Positions 21,981 to 31,420 of a stretch of 42,709 bases of DNA are shown here, in pieces. The DNA is taken from positions 1 through 42,709 of the forward strand of contig JACPFC010000037.1 of assembly GCA_016183175.1 (NCBI GenBank), read 5' to 3'. This stretch comes from Deltaproteobacteria bacterium (GTDB lineage Bacteria; UBA10199; SBBF01). Under the pieces are notes generated by a model. The model was not told where the DNA came from. It worked only from the letters and a program-made list of their open reading frames with translations, and ran no database searches. A program made the translations under genes and the position numbers. How positions within the stretch are numbered: the stretch's first letter is position 1; each line of letters begins with the position of its first letter.

Positions 21981-22733
21981 AACCTCGTTCAACTTCTGGA
22001 TACTGAAATCCATGTTCCTTCCCCGCCTGATTTCATCCACGGCGCCGGATACCGTCTGAAACACCGAATCGCGCGGATTGGAGCCGTAGGCCAGCTCGGT
22101 TAAGAAAGCCCGCACCTCCGTCTGGTTCCAGAAAACGGCGTCATCCCGCTTGAGAGACGAATTTCTCCCCGCAATATCCGCCCATTCACTCTCATCGAGC
22201 AGGTGGGACAGTTCGTGGTATTCAATCGTTTTTGCGCGAACGGCGGCAAAAGCGCCAATAAAATCGCTCTTATTTTTGGCTGATTGGTAAACGGGAAACC
22301 AGGCAGAATACTGAAGCTGGCGTTCGAGTTCTTCCAGATGGGTGAGCAGTATTTTCTTCTGCTCGCCGGTCAACCCGTCCCCCTGTTTGAGACGCTCTTC
22401 CGCGTCGGTCAGGACGGCGACAAACTCCGCGAGATCAACCGTCTGATCGGGGGGAAAATCCGGCTTTTTTTCAAAATCCGCAAAAATCTGTTCCGCCTCC
22501 TTTCTGAAAAAGGCGCTGTTCAACACCAGCCGGTTTTCCCGGGTTCCCTTCTTGTCGGCATACACATAGGAGGTGCCGTCGTAGCGAACGGTGCTGTTGT
22601 TGATGGGAATATAGCGGTACGAAACCGGCCGCCCCCAAAGGGTGGCCGTCTTCATTTTGCCGAGGGTGGCCTCGGCCTTCGCACCCGCGAGCGTCCCGAT
22701 AAAAAAAATCAAAATGATCAGATATTTCCTCAT
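21831..22733 (-). CDS. Exported protein with HExxH motif, unknown family
   Basis: I do not recognise the family. A signal peptide (MRKYLIILIFFIGTLAGAKA) precedes about 280 residues. KTIEYHELSHLLDESEWAD contains HELSH at 173-177, a zinc-metalloprotease-type HExxH, and TEVRAFLTELAYG further on could supply a glutamate ligand. A helical region (AEERLKQGDGLTGEQKK, then THLEELERQL) lies before it. The start at 22733 gives the cleanest signal peptide; AGAGG lies about 11 nt before it. The 3' end overlaps the convergent propeller gene by 150 nt. A peptidase role is suggested by the motif and its setting (His-Glu in a helix) but is unproven. Confidence 0.65.
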   Translation of the reverse strand: MRKYLIILIFFIGTLAGAKAEATLGKMKTATLWGRPVSYRYIPINNSTVRYDGTSYVYADKKGTRENRLVLNSAFFRKEAEQIFADFEKKPDFPPDQTVDLAEFVAVLTDAEERLKQGDGLTGEQKKILLTHLEELERQLQYSAWFPVYQSAKNKSDFIGAFAAVRAKTIEYHELSHLLDESEWADIAGRNSSLKRDDAVFWNQTEVRAFLTELAYGSNPRDSVFQTVSGAVDEIRRGRNMDFSIQKLNEVLKIVSELVGGQDGFAYLCCLTPTYARTIAQRLYTDFRMAIRLAVVRPAA

Positions 22734-22763
22734 GGCGTCCATCACCTCTGCACCTATTCTCAA

Positions 22764-23058
22764 GCAAATTCAGTGCCAAAGCGCCAATAAGGCAGGCGTT
22801 TGAAATTATTGATCTTTTCAAAGATCATCCGGCAAAATCTGCCTAATTAATAGGCAGAACTGCCTCTATTTTGGGTGATGAAACCCCAAACGGATGGGGG
22901 TTAATGAGCGGGCAAAGAGGAAAGGTTGGCTGAAAAAAACGGGAGAAATCAGCTGACCTGCATCAGCTTTTTTTCTTGCAATCACCCCTGATCGGTGGCA
23001 AATGACGGGCACATTTTAAACTGAATTATCATTCATTTTTCAAAACAGGAGCTCCCCG
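22764..23058. promoter_or_regulatory. Leader/regulatory region upstream of the ACIII operon
   Basis: A 295-bp gene-free stretch. It has two perfect inverted repeats: GATCTTT-TC-AAAGATC (22811-22826) and TCTGCCT-AATTAAT-AGGCAGA (22838-22858). A terminator-like hairpin with a T-run is at 22951-22974. AGGAG before the actA GTG is at about 23047-23051. The palindromes look like operator sites, possibly for oxygen or redox control of the respiratory operon; which regulator binds cannot be read from the sequence. Confidence 0.5.
22951..22974 (+). terminator. Intrinsic-terminator-like hairpin in the ACIII leader
   Basis: AGCTGA-CCTGCA-TCAGCT followed by six T. There is no plus-strand gene directly upstream that needs it, so it may be an attenuator in the actA leader or may block read-through from the propeller gene at 20571-21980. 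Confidence 0.5.
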
Positions 23059-23601
23059 GTGGTTTCCAAACGGTTTCTGGCATTTGGCGGTCTGGTCGCT
23101 CTTGTCGCCGTGGGGCTCGTTTTGAAATTTTGGTGGAAACTGGGCAACAACACCGGCTATTCCCCCGAACAGCCGATCCCGTTTTCCCACAAAATCCACG
23201 CGGGGGACAACAAGATCCCCTGCCTCTACTGCCACTCGGGCGCTCTGCAGTCGCGCCACGCGGGAGTGCCGAGCATGAATATCTGCATGAACTGCCATGT
23301 CGTGGTGAAAACGGACAGCCCGTATATTCAGGAATTGACAAGGCTCTACAAGGAGGGGAAGCCGATCGAGTGGGTGCGCATCCACGATCTGCCGGACCAT
23401 GCCTTTTTCAACCATAAGAGGCATGTCGCCAAAGAAATCGCCTGCGAGACCTGCCACGGCAATGTGGCGCAGATGGAAAAGATCGTCCAAAAAGAGACCC
23501 TGCAGATGGGTTTTTGCGTGAACTGCCACCGGAGGCCCCCCAAGGGGCCGAAAGGGGAGGACATGAAGGGGCCGACCGATTGTTATACGTGTCATAACTA
23601 G
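23059..23601 (+). CDS. actA: ACIII subunit ActA, pentahaem cytochrome c
   Basis: Electron-transfer subunit of Alternative Complex III, which oxidises quinol and reduces cytochrome c or the oxidase directly. One N-terminal membrane anchor (FLAFGGLVALVAVGLVL) is followed by five CxxCH haem motifs at residues 55 (CLYCH), 76 (CMNCH), 129 (CETCH), 153 (CVNCH) and 175 (CYTCH), as expected for ActA. Extra His residues (PFSHKIH, FNHKRH) are likely second axial ligands. The start is GTG, with AGGAG at good spacing. First gene of the long plus-strand respiratory operon. Confidence 0.93.
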   Translation: MVSKRFLAFGGLVALVAVGLVLKFWWKLGNNTGYSPEQPIPFSHKIHAGDNKIPCLYCHSGALQSRHAGVPSMNICMNCHVVVKTDSPYIQELTRLYKEGKPIEWVRIHDLPDHAFFNHKRHVAKEIACETCHGNVAQMEKIVQKETLQMGFCVNCHRRPPKGPKGEDMKGPTDCYTCHN

Positions 23602-23611
23602 GGGATGGCGG

Positions 23612-26600
23612 ATGGTGAAAAACATGGAACAAACAGAGAAAAAATATTGGGGGAGCATTGAGGAGCTGGAACGCCTCCCTGCCTATACGATGAGCCTCGG
23701 CAAGGAATTTGTCGCCCCGCCGGAAGAACAGGTCGTCACCGAGATGGAACGGCGCTCGTTTCTCAAGGTGATGGGGGCAAGCCTCCTTTTGGCCGGGACC
23801 GCCTGTTCGCGCCGTCCGGTGGAAAAGATCATCCCGTACGTGAACCAGCCGGAGGAAATCATCCCCGGAACGGCCGACCATTACGCCTCCACCTGCGGCG
23901 AGTGCTCCGCCTCCTGCGGCCTTCTGGTGAAAACCCGCGAGGGGCGGCCGATCAAGCTGGAAGGAAACGACCGGCATCCAATGAATCGGGGGCGCCTCTG
24001 CGCCCGCGGCCAGGCCTCCATTCTTAATCTGTATGATCCGGACCGGCTTAAAAATCCGGTGAAAATGCCGCGGGGGAACGGCGCCTTCAGGAACCTTTCA
24101 TGGGCCGAGGCCGACCGGCAGATCAAAGATCATCTCGCCAAAACCACTCGTGGCGTAACCAAAGACAGCGGAGCAAAAATTTATCTCTTGACCGGAACGA
24201 TCACCAGTCCCTCCACGCGCCGGCTGATGGCCGATTTTATGGCCTCTGTCGGATCTGCCGACGCCAGTGGCGTTGCCACCCATGTTGAATACGAGGGGGT
24301 CGTCCCGGAAGAGGTGGCGCTGGGGCAGGAGGCCGCCTACGGGCAAAAAGTAACCCCCCGTTTTCGCTTCGACCAAGCGAGCGTCATCGTTTCGTTTGGC
24401 GCCGATTTTCTTGGCACATGGCTCTCGCCGGTGGAATTTTCTGCCGGTTTTGCAAAAGGCCGGCAGGTGGAAAAAGGACAAATGTCGCGGCTTGTCGTTT
24501 TCGAATCGGCATTAAGCCTGACCGGATCGAATGCGGATGAATATTCTGCCGTCACACCGGGAGACGAGTTGAGCATCGCCTTAAGCCTCGCCCATGAGAT
24601 CATCGTCAAGCGCGGACAATCGAAATATGCGAAACGAACCGATGTCATCCAGGCGTTGAACGGATACGATGTCGCATCGGTTGCGAAAGAAACGGGAATA
24701 TCCGAAGACTCCCTGCGTCATACCGCGAACAGCCTGTTGAAGGCGCGCGGGCATGGAATTGTTTTGGGCGGAGCAATCAAGGGGGCAAACAGCTTGGCCC
24801 TGCAGGTGGCCGTCAATCTGCTTAATTCGGCTCTCGAAAACGACGGCGCTACCATTGATTATTCCGTTGCCCCCTCAAATCAGGCCGAAAGTTCGTTTGC
24901 CTCGCTTAAAAATTTGATCGACGAAATGAACGGGGGAACCGTCGGCGCCCTTTTCATCTATAATACGAACCCTCTCTACTCGCTTCCTCCCTCTTTGAAT
25001 TTTGGAGAGGCGCTCAAAAAAGTGCCGATGGTCGTAACCATTGCCGACCGCATCAACGAAACAGCGCTCGAATCGGACTTTGTCTGTCCGCCGTCGCATT
25101 ATCTGGAGGCATGGAGCGATGCGAGTCCGCAGAAAGGAATTTTCAGCATCGCCCAGCCGGTTATTGCCCCCCTTTACGACACCCGCTCGTTTCAGGATTC
25201 GCTCATCCAGTGGGGTTCCCTCCCTTTTGCAAGCGGTTACGATTATCTGCGTGAATGGTGGCAGGACAACATCTATCCGATGGCGCCCGCCGGTGGTCCT
25301 TCTTCTGTAAATTCTGTGCTTTTTTCGGAGAAGTTGGCGGACAGTTTGAAGGCCCATTCGGACCATTTGGTTGGCGGCCCTGCCGCCTTTGAGGGTTTTT
25401 GGGAAGAGACTCTCAAGAAAGGGGTCTTTCTCACAGAGCCCCGCGACGGTGAACCGGATCGTCTCGTTCCGCCGCGGGATCTCCTCGACACGGCGACGGC
25501 GGTTCTGCCGCGTCGTGAAAGTCTGTCAGACGCCAGGGACGCCGCCACCGCCAGGGACGCCGCCGCTTACGGCCTCGCGCTCTACCCATCCGTTTCGATG
25601 TTCGACGGGAGAAGCGCCAACATCGCCTGGTTGCAGGAACTCCCCGATCCGCTCTCAAAAATCACCTGGGATAATTACGTTTCGATGGCGCCGCGGACCG
25701 CCAAAGAACTTAAAATTGAAGAAGGGGATGTCGTCGCCCTTCATGGAAAAAATTTTGATATGGAACTCCCCGTTCATCTTCAGCCCAAAATGCACCCGCG
25801 GGCGCTGATGGCGGCCATCGGCTATGGGCGGAGAAATGCGGGGCGGGTGGGGGACAACATCGGTGTGGACTTAAGTTCTCTGCAGGAAATCACCGGGGGT
25901 TTGCCCCAATGGGGTGTCCTTCCCGTCGATTCGATCCGCAAAACGGGGATACGCCAACGCCTTGCAACCACGCAGGGGCATCCTACGGTTGAGGGGCGGC
26001 CGATCATCCGGGAGACCACCTTTGCCGAATATCAAAAGAACCCGCATGCGGGGAATCCGGAGAGAGAAACCCTTCCCAGCCTGTGGCCGAAACATGAATA
26101 CAAAGATTACCGCTGGGGGATGGCCATCGACATGAACGCCTGCATCGGGTGCAATGCCTGCATGGTCGCCTGCCAGTCGGAAAACAACATCCCTACGGTG
26201 GGGAAGGAGCAGGTGCTCAAAGGGCGCGAGATGCACTGGATCCGGGTTGACCGTTACTACGGCGGCGAGGCGGATCAGCCCGAAATGAACTTCCAGCCGA
26301 TGCTCTGCCAGCACTGCGAAAACGCCCCGTGCGAAACGGTCTGCCCCGTTCTGGCCACCATGCACAACGAGGAGGGGCTGAATGTTCAGGTTTACAACCG
26401 CTGTGTGGGGACCCGATACTGCTCCAACAACTGCCCCTACAAGGTGAGGCGCTTCAACTTCCTCGATTTTCGCGGCGCAATTTCTTCTCCCCTCGAGTTG
26501 TCGCTGAATCCCGACGTGACGGTGCGGACGCGCGGGGTGATGGAAAAATGCACCTTCTGCATTCAGAGAATCAGAACCGCAAAAGACAAGGCAAAGGACG

Positions 26601-26818
26601 AGGGACGAAAGCCACCAGGTGGCAAGGTGCGGGATGGGGAAATTCTCACCGCCTGCCAGCAGACCTGCCCCACAAACGCGATTGTTTTCGGCGACATCAA
26701 CGATCCGGAAAGCCTCGTGTCGAAAATGAAAAAATCGCCGCGCGGCTATCATGTGCTGGAAGATCTGAATGTGGGGCCGCAGGTGACTTATTTGGCGAAG
26801 GTGCGGAATAGTGGATAG
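23612..26818 (+). CDS. actB: ACIII subunit ActB, fused molybdopterin-like and iron-sulfur protein
   Basis: The large peripheral subunit of ACIII, 1068 aa. A twin-arginine motif RRSFLK (47-52) is followed by a hydrophobic stretch and a lipobox-like LAGTAC (C65), so export by Tat and lipidation are likely. The N-terminal ~800 residues resemble a molybdopterin oxidoreductase domain (CGECSASCGLLV near the start); in studied ACIII no Mo cofactor is bound. The C-terminal third has ferredoxin-type clusters: CIGCNACMVAC (from 844), CQHCENAPCETVCP, CVGTRYCSNNCP, CTFC and CQQTCP. Residues about 640-653 (DARDAATARDAA) look like an inserted tandem repeat. It starts 10 nt after actA. Confidence 0.94.
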   Translation: MVKNMEQTEKKYWGSIEELERLPAYTMSLGKEFVAPPEEQVVTEMERRSFLKVMGASLLLAGTACSRRPVEKIIPYVNQPEEIIPGTADHYASTCGECSASCGLLVKTREGRPIKLEGNDRHPMNRGRLCARGQASILNLYDPDRLKNPVKMPRGNGAFRNLSWAEADRQIKDHLAKTTRGVTKDSGAKIYLLTGTITSPSTRRLMADFMASVGSADASGVATHVEYEGVVPEEVALGQEAAYGQKVTPRFRFDQASVIVSFGADFLGTWLSPVEFSAGFAKGRQVEKGQMSRLVVFESALSLTGSNADEYSAVTPGDELSIALSLAHEIIVKRGQSKYAKRTDVIQALNGYDVASVAKETGISEDSLRHTANSLLKARGHGIVLGGAIKGANSLALQVAVNLLNSALENDGATIDYSVAPSNQAESSFASLKNLIDEMNGGTVGALFIYNTNPLYSLPPSLNFGEALKKVPMVVTIADRINETALESDFVCPPSHYLEAWSDASPQKGIFSIAQPVIAPLYDTRSFQDSLIQWGSLPFASGYDYLREWWQDNIYPMAPAGGPSSVNSVLFSEKLADSLKAHSDHLVGGPAAFEGFWEETLKKGVFLTEPRDGEPDRLVPPRDLLDTATAVLPRRESLSDARDAATARDAAAYGLALYPSVSMFDGRSANIAWLQELPDPLSKITWDNYVSMAPRTAKELKIEEGDVVALHGKNFDMELPVHLQPKMHPRALMAAIGYGRRNAGRVGDNIGVDLSSLQEITGGLPQWGVLPVDSIRKTGIRQRLATTQGHPTVEGRPIIRETTFAEYQKNPHAGNPERETLPSLWPKHEYKDYRWGMAIDMNACIGCNACMVACQSENNIPTVGKEQVLKGREMHWIRVDRYYGGEADQPEMNFQPMLCQHCENAPCETVCPVLATMHNEEGLNVQVYNRCVGTRYCSNNCPYKVRRFNFLDFRGAISSPLELSLNPDVTVRTRGVMEKCTFCIQRIRTAKDKAKDEGRKPPGGKVRDGEILTACQQTCPTNAIVFGDINDPESLVSKMKKSPRGYHVLEDLNVGPQVTYLAKVRNSG

Positions 26819-26848
26819 TGAATCGTAAAAAAACGATCCACGAAATAA

Positions 26849-28252
<1,404 letters not shown>

Positions 28253-28255
28253 CTT

Positions 28256-28792
28256 ATGGAAAAAGGACTACTAGCCATCTTCGACCACCCCGACGGCCTT
28301 TTGTCTGCGGTGAAAAAGGTCCGTCATCTGGGAGTGAAGAAACTCGACGCCTTTACGCCCTACGCCGTTCACGGCCTGGAACAGGCGGTGGGGCTCAAGC
28401 GTTCGTGGATCCCTTATGCCACTCTTGGTCTGGGGTTGACCGGCTGGTGCCTCGGTTTTCTTTTTCAGGCCTGGACCTCGGCTGTCGACTGGCCGCTCAA
28501 TGTCGGCGGCAAACCGCTTATCTCATGGCCGGCCTTTATTCCCATTACCTTTGAATCCATGGTGTTGATCGGCGGTGTCTTGACCACGCTCATCCTGTTT
28601 GCCGCCTGTCGACTGCCGAACATGAGCCGGGCGGCGCTCGATCCGCGCCTGACGGACGACCGTTTCGGCCTTTTCGTGGACGAAACCGATCCCTGTTTCG
28701 ACGAAGCCATCCTTCGCCGTCTTTTAAAGGAGTGCCATGTCGAGGAGATTAAAAATATTGCCGGCGCTCGTGCTGGCTGGTTTGGCCGCTAG
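28256..28792 (+). CDS. actD: ACIII subunit ActD
   Basis: A DUF3341-type membrane subunit, 178 aa, normal length. The N-terminal soluble domain (LLAIFDHPDGLLSAVKKVR, then DAFTPYAVHGLEQA) precedes two membrane helices with SWPAFIPITFESMVLIGGVL. The C-terminal domain ends DRFGLFVDETDPCFDEA and beyond. It starts 3 nt after actC. Its last 56 nt overlap the actE start in another frame, so the C-terminal ~18 residues are encoded in doubly coding DNA. Confidence 0.92.
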   Translation: MEKGLLAIFDHPDGLLSAVKKVRHLGVKKLDAFTPYAVHGLEQAVGLKRSWIPYATLGLGLTGWCLGFLFQAWTSAVDWPLNVGGKPLISWPAFIPITFESMVLIGGVLTTLILFAACRLPNMSRAALDPRLTDDRFGLFVDETDPCFDEAILRRLLKECHVEEIKNIAGARAGWFGR

Positions 28793-29327
28793 CGGCGTGG
28801 CCGCCTGTAGCGACCGGTCCAAACCGACGTTCGAATTCATGCCGAACATGATGGATTCGCCCGCCGTCAAGGCCTACGAGGAGCCGATGCGCCTCCCGCC
28901 GGAGGGGGCCATTCCGCGGGGGTTTGCCCCTTATCCTTATTCGGTGGGGGAGGGGGAGACGGCGGGGCTGGAACTAAAAAATCCCCTGCCGTTCACCAAA
29001 GAAAATATCATGAAGGGACAGAAGGTGTACAACAACACCTGCATTGTCTGCCATGGGGCGAAGGGGGATGGAAACGGCTCGATTGTTCCCAAGTTTCCGC
29101 GGCCGCCGGCGCTCACCTCCGACAAGGTTGCAAACTGGCCCGACGGACGGATTTTCCATGTCATCACCCGCGGGCAAAATCTGATGGGATCCTACGCCTC
29201 CCAGATCCCGCCGGACGACCGTTGGGCGGCGATCCATTATGTACGTGCTCTCCGGCGCGCGGCGCACCCGACCGGGGAGGATGTGGAGGCGTTGAAGAAG
29301 GAATTGCGGGAAGGGACATATCCGTAA
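28737..29327 (+). CDS. actE: ACIII subunit ActE, monohaem cytochrome c lipoprotein
   Basis: A predicted lipoprotein with lipobox GVAAC (C24) after a short signal sequence (ILPALVLAGLAASG). The family's PNMMDSPAVKAYEEP segment follows, then a cytochrome c domain with CIVCH at 102-106 and GQNLMGSYASQI supplying the axial Met. 196 aa. AAAGGAG before the ATG lies inside actD, and the 56-nt overlap implies translational coupling. It is one of two cytochrome subunits of ACIII with ActA. Confidence 0.93.
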   Translation: MSRRLKILPALVLAGLAASGVAACSDRSKPTFEFMPNMMDSPAVKAYEEPMRLPPEGAIPRGFAPYPYSVGEGETAGLELKNPLPFTKENIMKGQKVYNNTCIVCHGAKGDGNGSIVPKFPRPPALTSDKVANWPDGRIFHVITRGQNLMGSYASQIPPDDRWAAIHYVRALRRAAHPTGEDVEALKKELREGTYP

Positions 29328-29344
29328 GAAGGAGTAACTCCCCT

Positions 29345-30517
29345 ATGATTCCAAAGCCACAATCGTTTGAACTGTCTGCAAAACTCAAGGCCCTGTTCGC
29401 CCTCCTCGTTGTCGTCGGCGCCGTCGCCTTCATCACCGGCCTCAAAATCGACGCCGACCGGGCCTGGTCCAATTACCTTCTCAACTATTTTTACTGGCTC
29501 TGCCTCGGACTGGCCGGGGTCTTCTTTGCCGCTCTTCAGCATATCACCGCCTCGTACTGGAGCGTGACGGTGCGTCGGGTGGGTGAGGCGTTCATTGCGT
29601 ATCTCCCCGTGGCGGCTGTTTTGTTTATTGTCCTCCTCTTCGGCAGTCACCACCTCTACGAATGGACCCATCCCCATATTATGGAAGAAGATCCTCTCCT
29701 GGGCCTCAAGAAGGCCTACCTCAATGTCCCGTTTTTCGTCATCCGCGCGGTCTTGCTTTTTGCCGTCGCCTTGGGGCTTGGAGGCTGGATGGTCAAAAAC
29801 TCCGTTCAACAGGACAAAAATGGCGAGGCCCGCCTCACGCTGTTAAACACAAAAATTTCCGCGCCTTTTCTTCTTTTGTTTGCCATTGCCTTTACCCTTG
29901 TTGCCGTCGATTTGATGATGTCGCTTGCCCCCCACTGGTTTTCCACCATCTTCGGCGTCTACTGCTGGGCCGGTCTTTTCTACAGCGGGCTGGCAATGAT
30001 CGCGATCTGGACCATCGCTTTAAGGAAAAAAGGGATCCTCGCCCCCTTTGTGACCGACGACCACCTTCACGATCTGGGCAAACTGATGTTTGCCTTTCTG
30101 GTTTTTTGGGGTTACATCGCCTTTTCCCAGTACATGCTTATCTGGTATGCCAACCTGCCGGAAGAAACCCCCTACATGATCGCCCGGACTCAAGGGGCCT
30201 GGAAGCCGGTGTCGGTGGCGTTGATGCTGGTTAAATTTGTCATTCCGTTTTTCCTGCTGGTTTCCCGTCCGGCCAAACGAAAAGAAAATTGGCTGATGTT
30301 TATTGCCTTTTGGTTTTTGGGGGCCCAGTGGCTGGACATCTACTGGATGGTCTTTCCAGCCCATTTCGACAAGCCGGTGTTCGGGTTCATGGAAATCGGG
30401 ATGTTTCTGGGGTTTGCCGGAATCTTTTTCTTGAGTGTCGGCGGTTTCCTGCGCAAGGTCAACGTGGTTCCCGTGCAGGATCCCTGGCTTGAACAGTGCT
30501 TGCATCATCATCAATAA
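29345..30517 (+). CDS. actF: ACIII subunit ActF, NrfD-like membrane protein
   Basis: The second NrfD-like core subunit, about ten membrane segments, 390 aa. Recognisable stretches are NYLLNYFYWLCLGLAGVFFA, then WSVTVRRVGEAF, GSHHLYEWTHPHIMEEDP, and AVDLMMSLAPHWFSTIFGVY. I chose the ATG at 29345 because AAGGAG precedes it and the resulting N-terminus matches the family; a longer open frame to 29222 overlaps actE. The stop codon is followed two bases later by the SCO gene. Confidence 0.93.
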   Translation: MIPKPQSFELSAKLKALFALLVVVGAVAFITGLKIDADRAWSNYLLNYFYWLCLGLAGVFFAALQHITASYWSVTVRRVGEAFIAYLPVAAVLFIVLLFGSHHLYEWTHPHIMEEDPLLGLKKAYLNVPFFVIRAVLLFAVALGLGGWMVKNSVQQDKNGEARLTLLNTKISAPFLLLFAIAFTLVAVDLMMSLAPHWFSTIFGVYCWAGLFYSGLAMIAIWTIALRKKGILAPFVTDDHLHDLGKLMFAFLVFWGYIAFSQYMLIWYANLPEETPYMIARTQGAWKPVSVALMLVKFVIPFFLLVSRPAKRKENWLMFIAFWFLGAQWLDIYWMVFPAHFDKPVFGFMEIGMFLGFAGIFFLSVGGFLRKVNVVPVQDPWLEQCLHHHQ

Positions 30518-30519
30518 TT

Positions 30520-31335
30520 ATGAAGTTGCATCATCTATTTTTTGCCCTGTTCTTTGTCCTGGTCTCCATAAGCGCCTTCGCGGCGGAGTCACTCCCCGTG
30601 GAGTTGGAGGGCGTGGGGATTACGGAACATCCTGGCAAATCAATTTCCCTGGATGTCCCGTTCACGGATGAAGAAGGCAATGAGCTCCCGCTCTCCACCT
30701 ATTTCGACGGCAAACGGCCGGTCATCCTGATTTTCGCCTATTATGAATGTCCGAATCTTTGCGGCCTCCTGTTGAACGGTTTTTCACAGACGTTGAGCCA
30801 AATGCTCTGGACGGTGGGAGACAAATTTCAGGTGGTAACCCTAAGCATCGATCCCAAGGAGACGTCCGATCTGGCCGGGGCGAAAAAGAAGGCCTATCTC
30901 GAGAAATATGGACGCCCGCAGGCGGCGAACGGCTGGCATTTTCTCACGGGGCAGGAGGAGAACATAAGGAAAATCGCCGATCAGGCCGGCTTCGGGTTCA
31001 AATACGACGCCGACCAGAAGCAGTTTGCGCACGGGGCGGGGATTTTTGTCTTGACCCCCGACGGAAAAATTTCGCGGACGCTCTACGGGATTGAATTCAA
31101 TCCGCGCGATGTGAAGCTGGCCCTACTCGAGGCGGCCAACGGAAAAATTGGAAATGTGGTTGATAAGCTTTTGCTCTTTTGCTACCACTACGACCCCAAA
31201 GGCCGCAAATACGCGCTGTTTGCGACAAGTCTGATGAAGGCGGGCGGCGGAGTGACGGTGCTTGCACTCGGCCTGTTTGTTGCAAATCTGGTGCGAAAAA
31301 AAAATGTCAAAGGCCAAATTTCAAATGCCAAATGA
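30520..31335 (+). CDS. SCO1/SenC copper chaperone for cytochrome oxidase
   Basis: A thioredoxin-fold copper-binding protein that helps build the CuA centre of oxidase subunit II. The signal peptide is MKLHHLFFALFFVLVSIS with cleavage near AFA-AE. The metal site is C77-P-N-L-C81 with the distal H171 (QFAHGAG); VVTLSIDPKETSD is a typical family stretch. Unlike short SCO proteins it ends with an extra membrane segment (GGVTVLALGLFVANLV), as in many ACIII-linked homologues. The last ~11 residues (KNVKGQISNAK) and the stop codon are supplied by repeat family B. It starts 2 nt after actF. A longer start at 30496 is possible but adds nothing recognisable. Confidence 0.9.
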   Translation: MKLHHLFFALFFVLVSISAFAAESLPVELEGVGITEHPGKSISLDVPFTDEEGNELPLSTYFDGKRPVILIFAYYECPNLCGLLLNGFSQTLSQMLWTVGDKFQVVTLSIDPKETSDLAGAKKKAYLEKYGRPQAANGWHFLTGQEENIRKIADQAGFGFKYDADQKQFAHGAGIFVLTPDGKISRTLYGIEFNPRDVKLALLEAANGKIGNVVDKLLLFCYHYDPKGRKYALFATSLMKAGGGVTVLALGLFVANLVRKKNVKGQISNAK

Positions 31336-31416
31336 AGTTCAAATATCAAAAAAACAAATTAGTCATTTGAACTTTGTTGTTTGATTTGACATTTGACCTT
31401 TGGAATTTGACATTTC
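31300..31416. repeat. AT-rich inverted repeat, family B
   Basis: The left arm has AATGTCAAAGGCCAAATTTC and the right arm TTTGACATTTGACCTTTGG. It encodes the SCO protein's last residues and fills the spacer before coxB, ending a few nt before its ATG. Confidence 0.85.
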
Positions 31417-31420
31417 TCTT

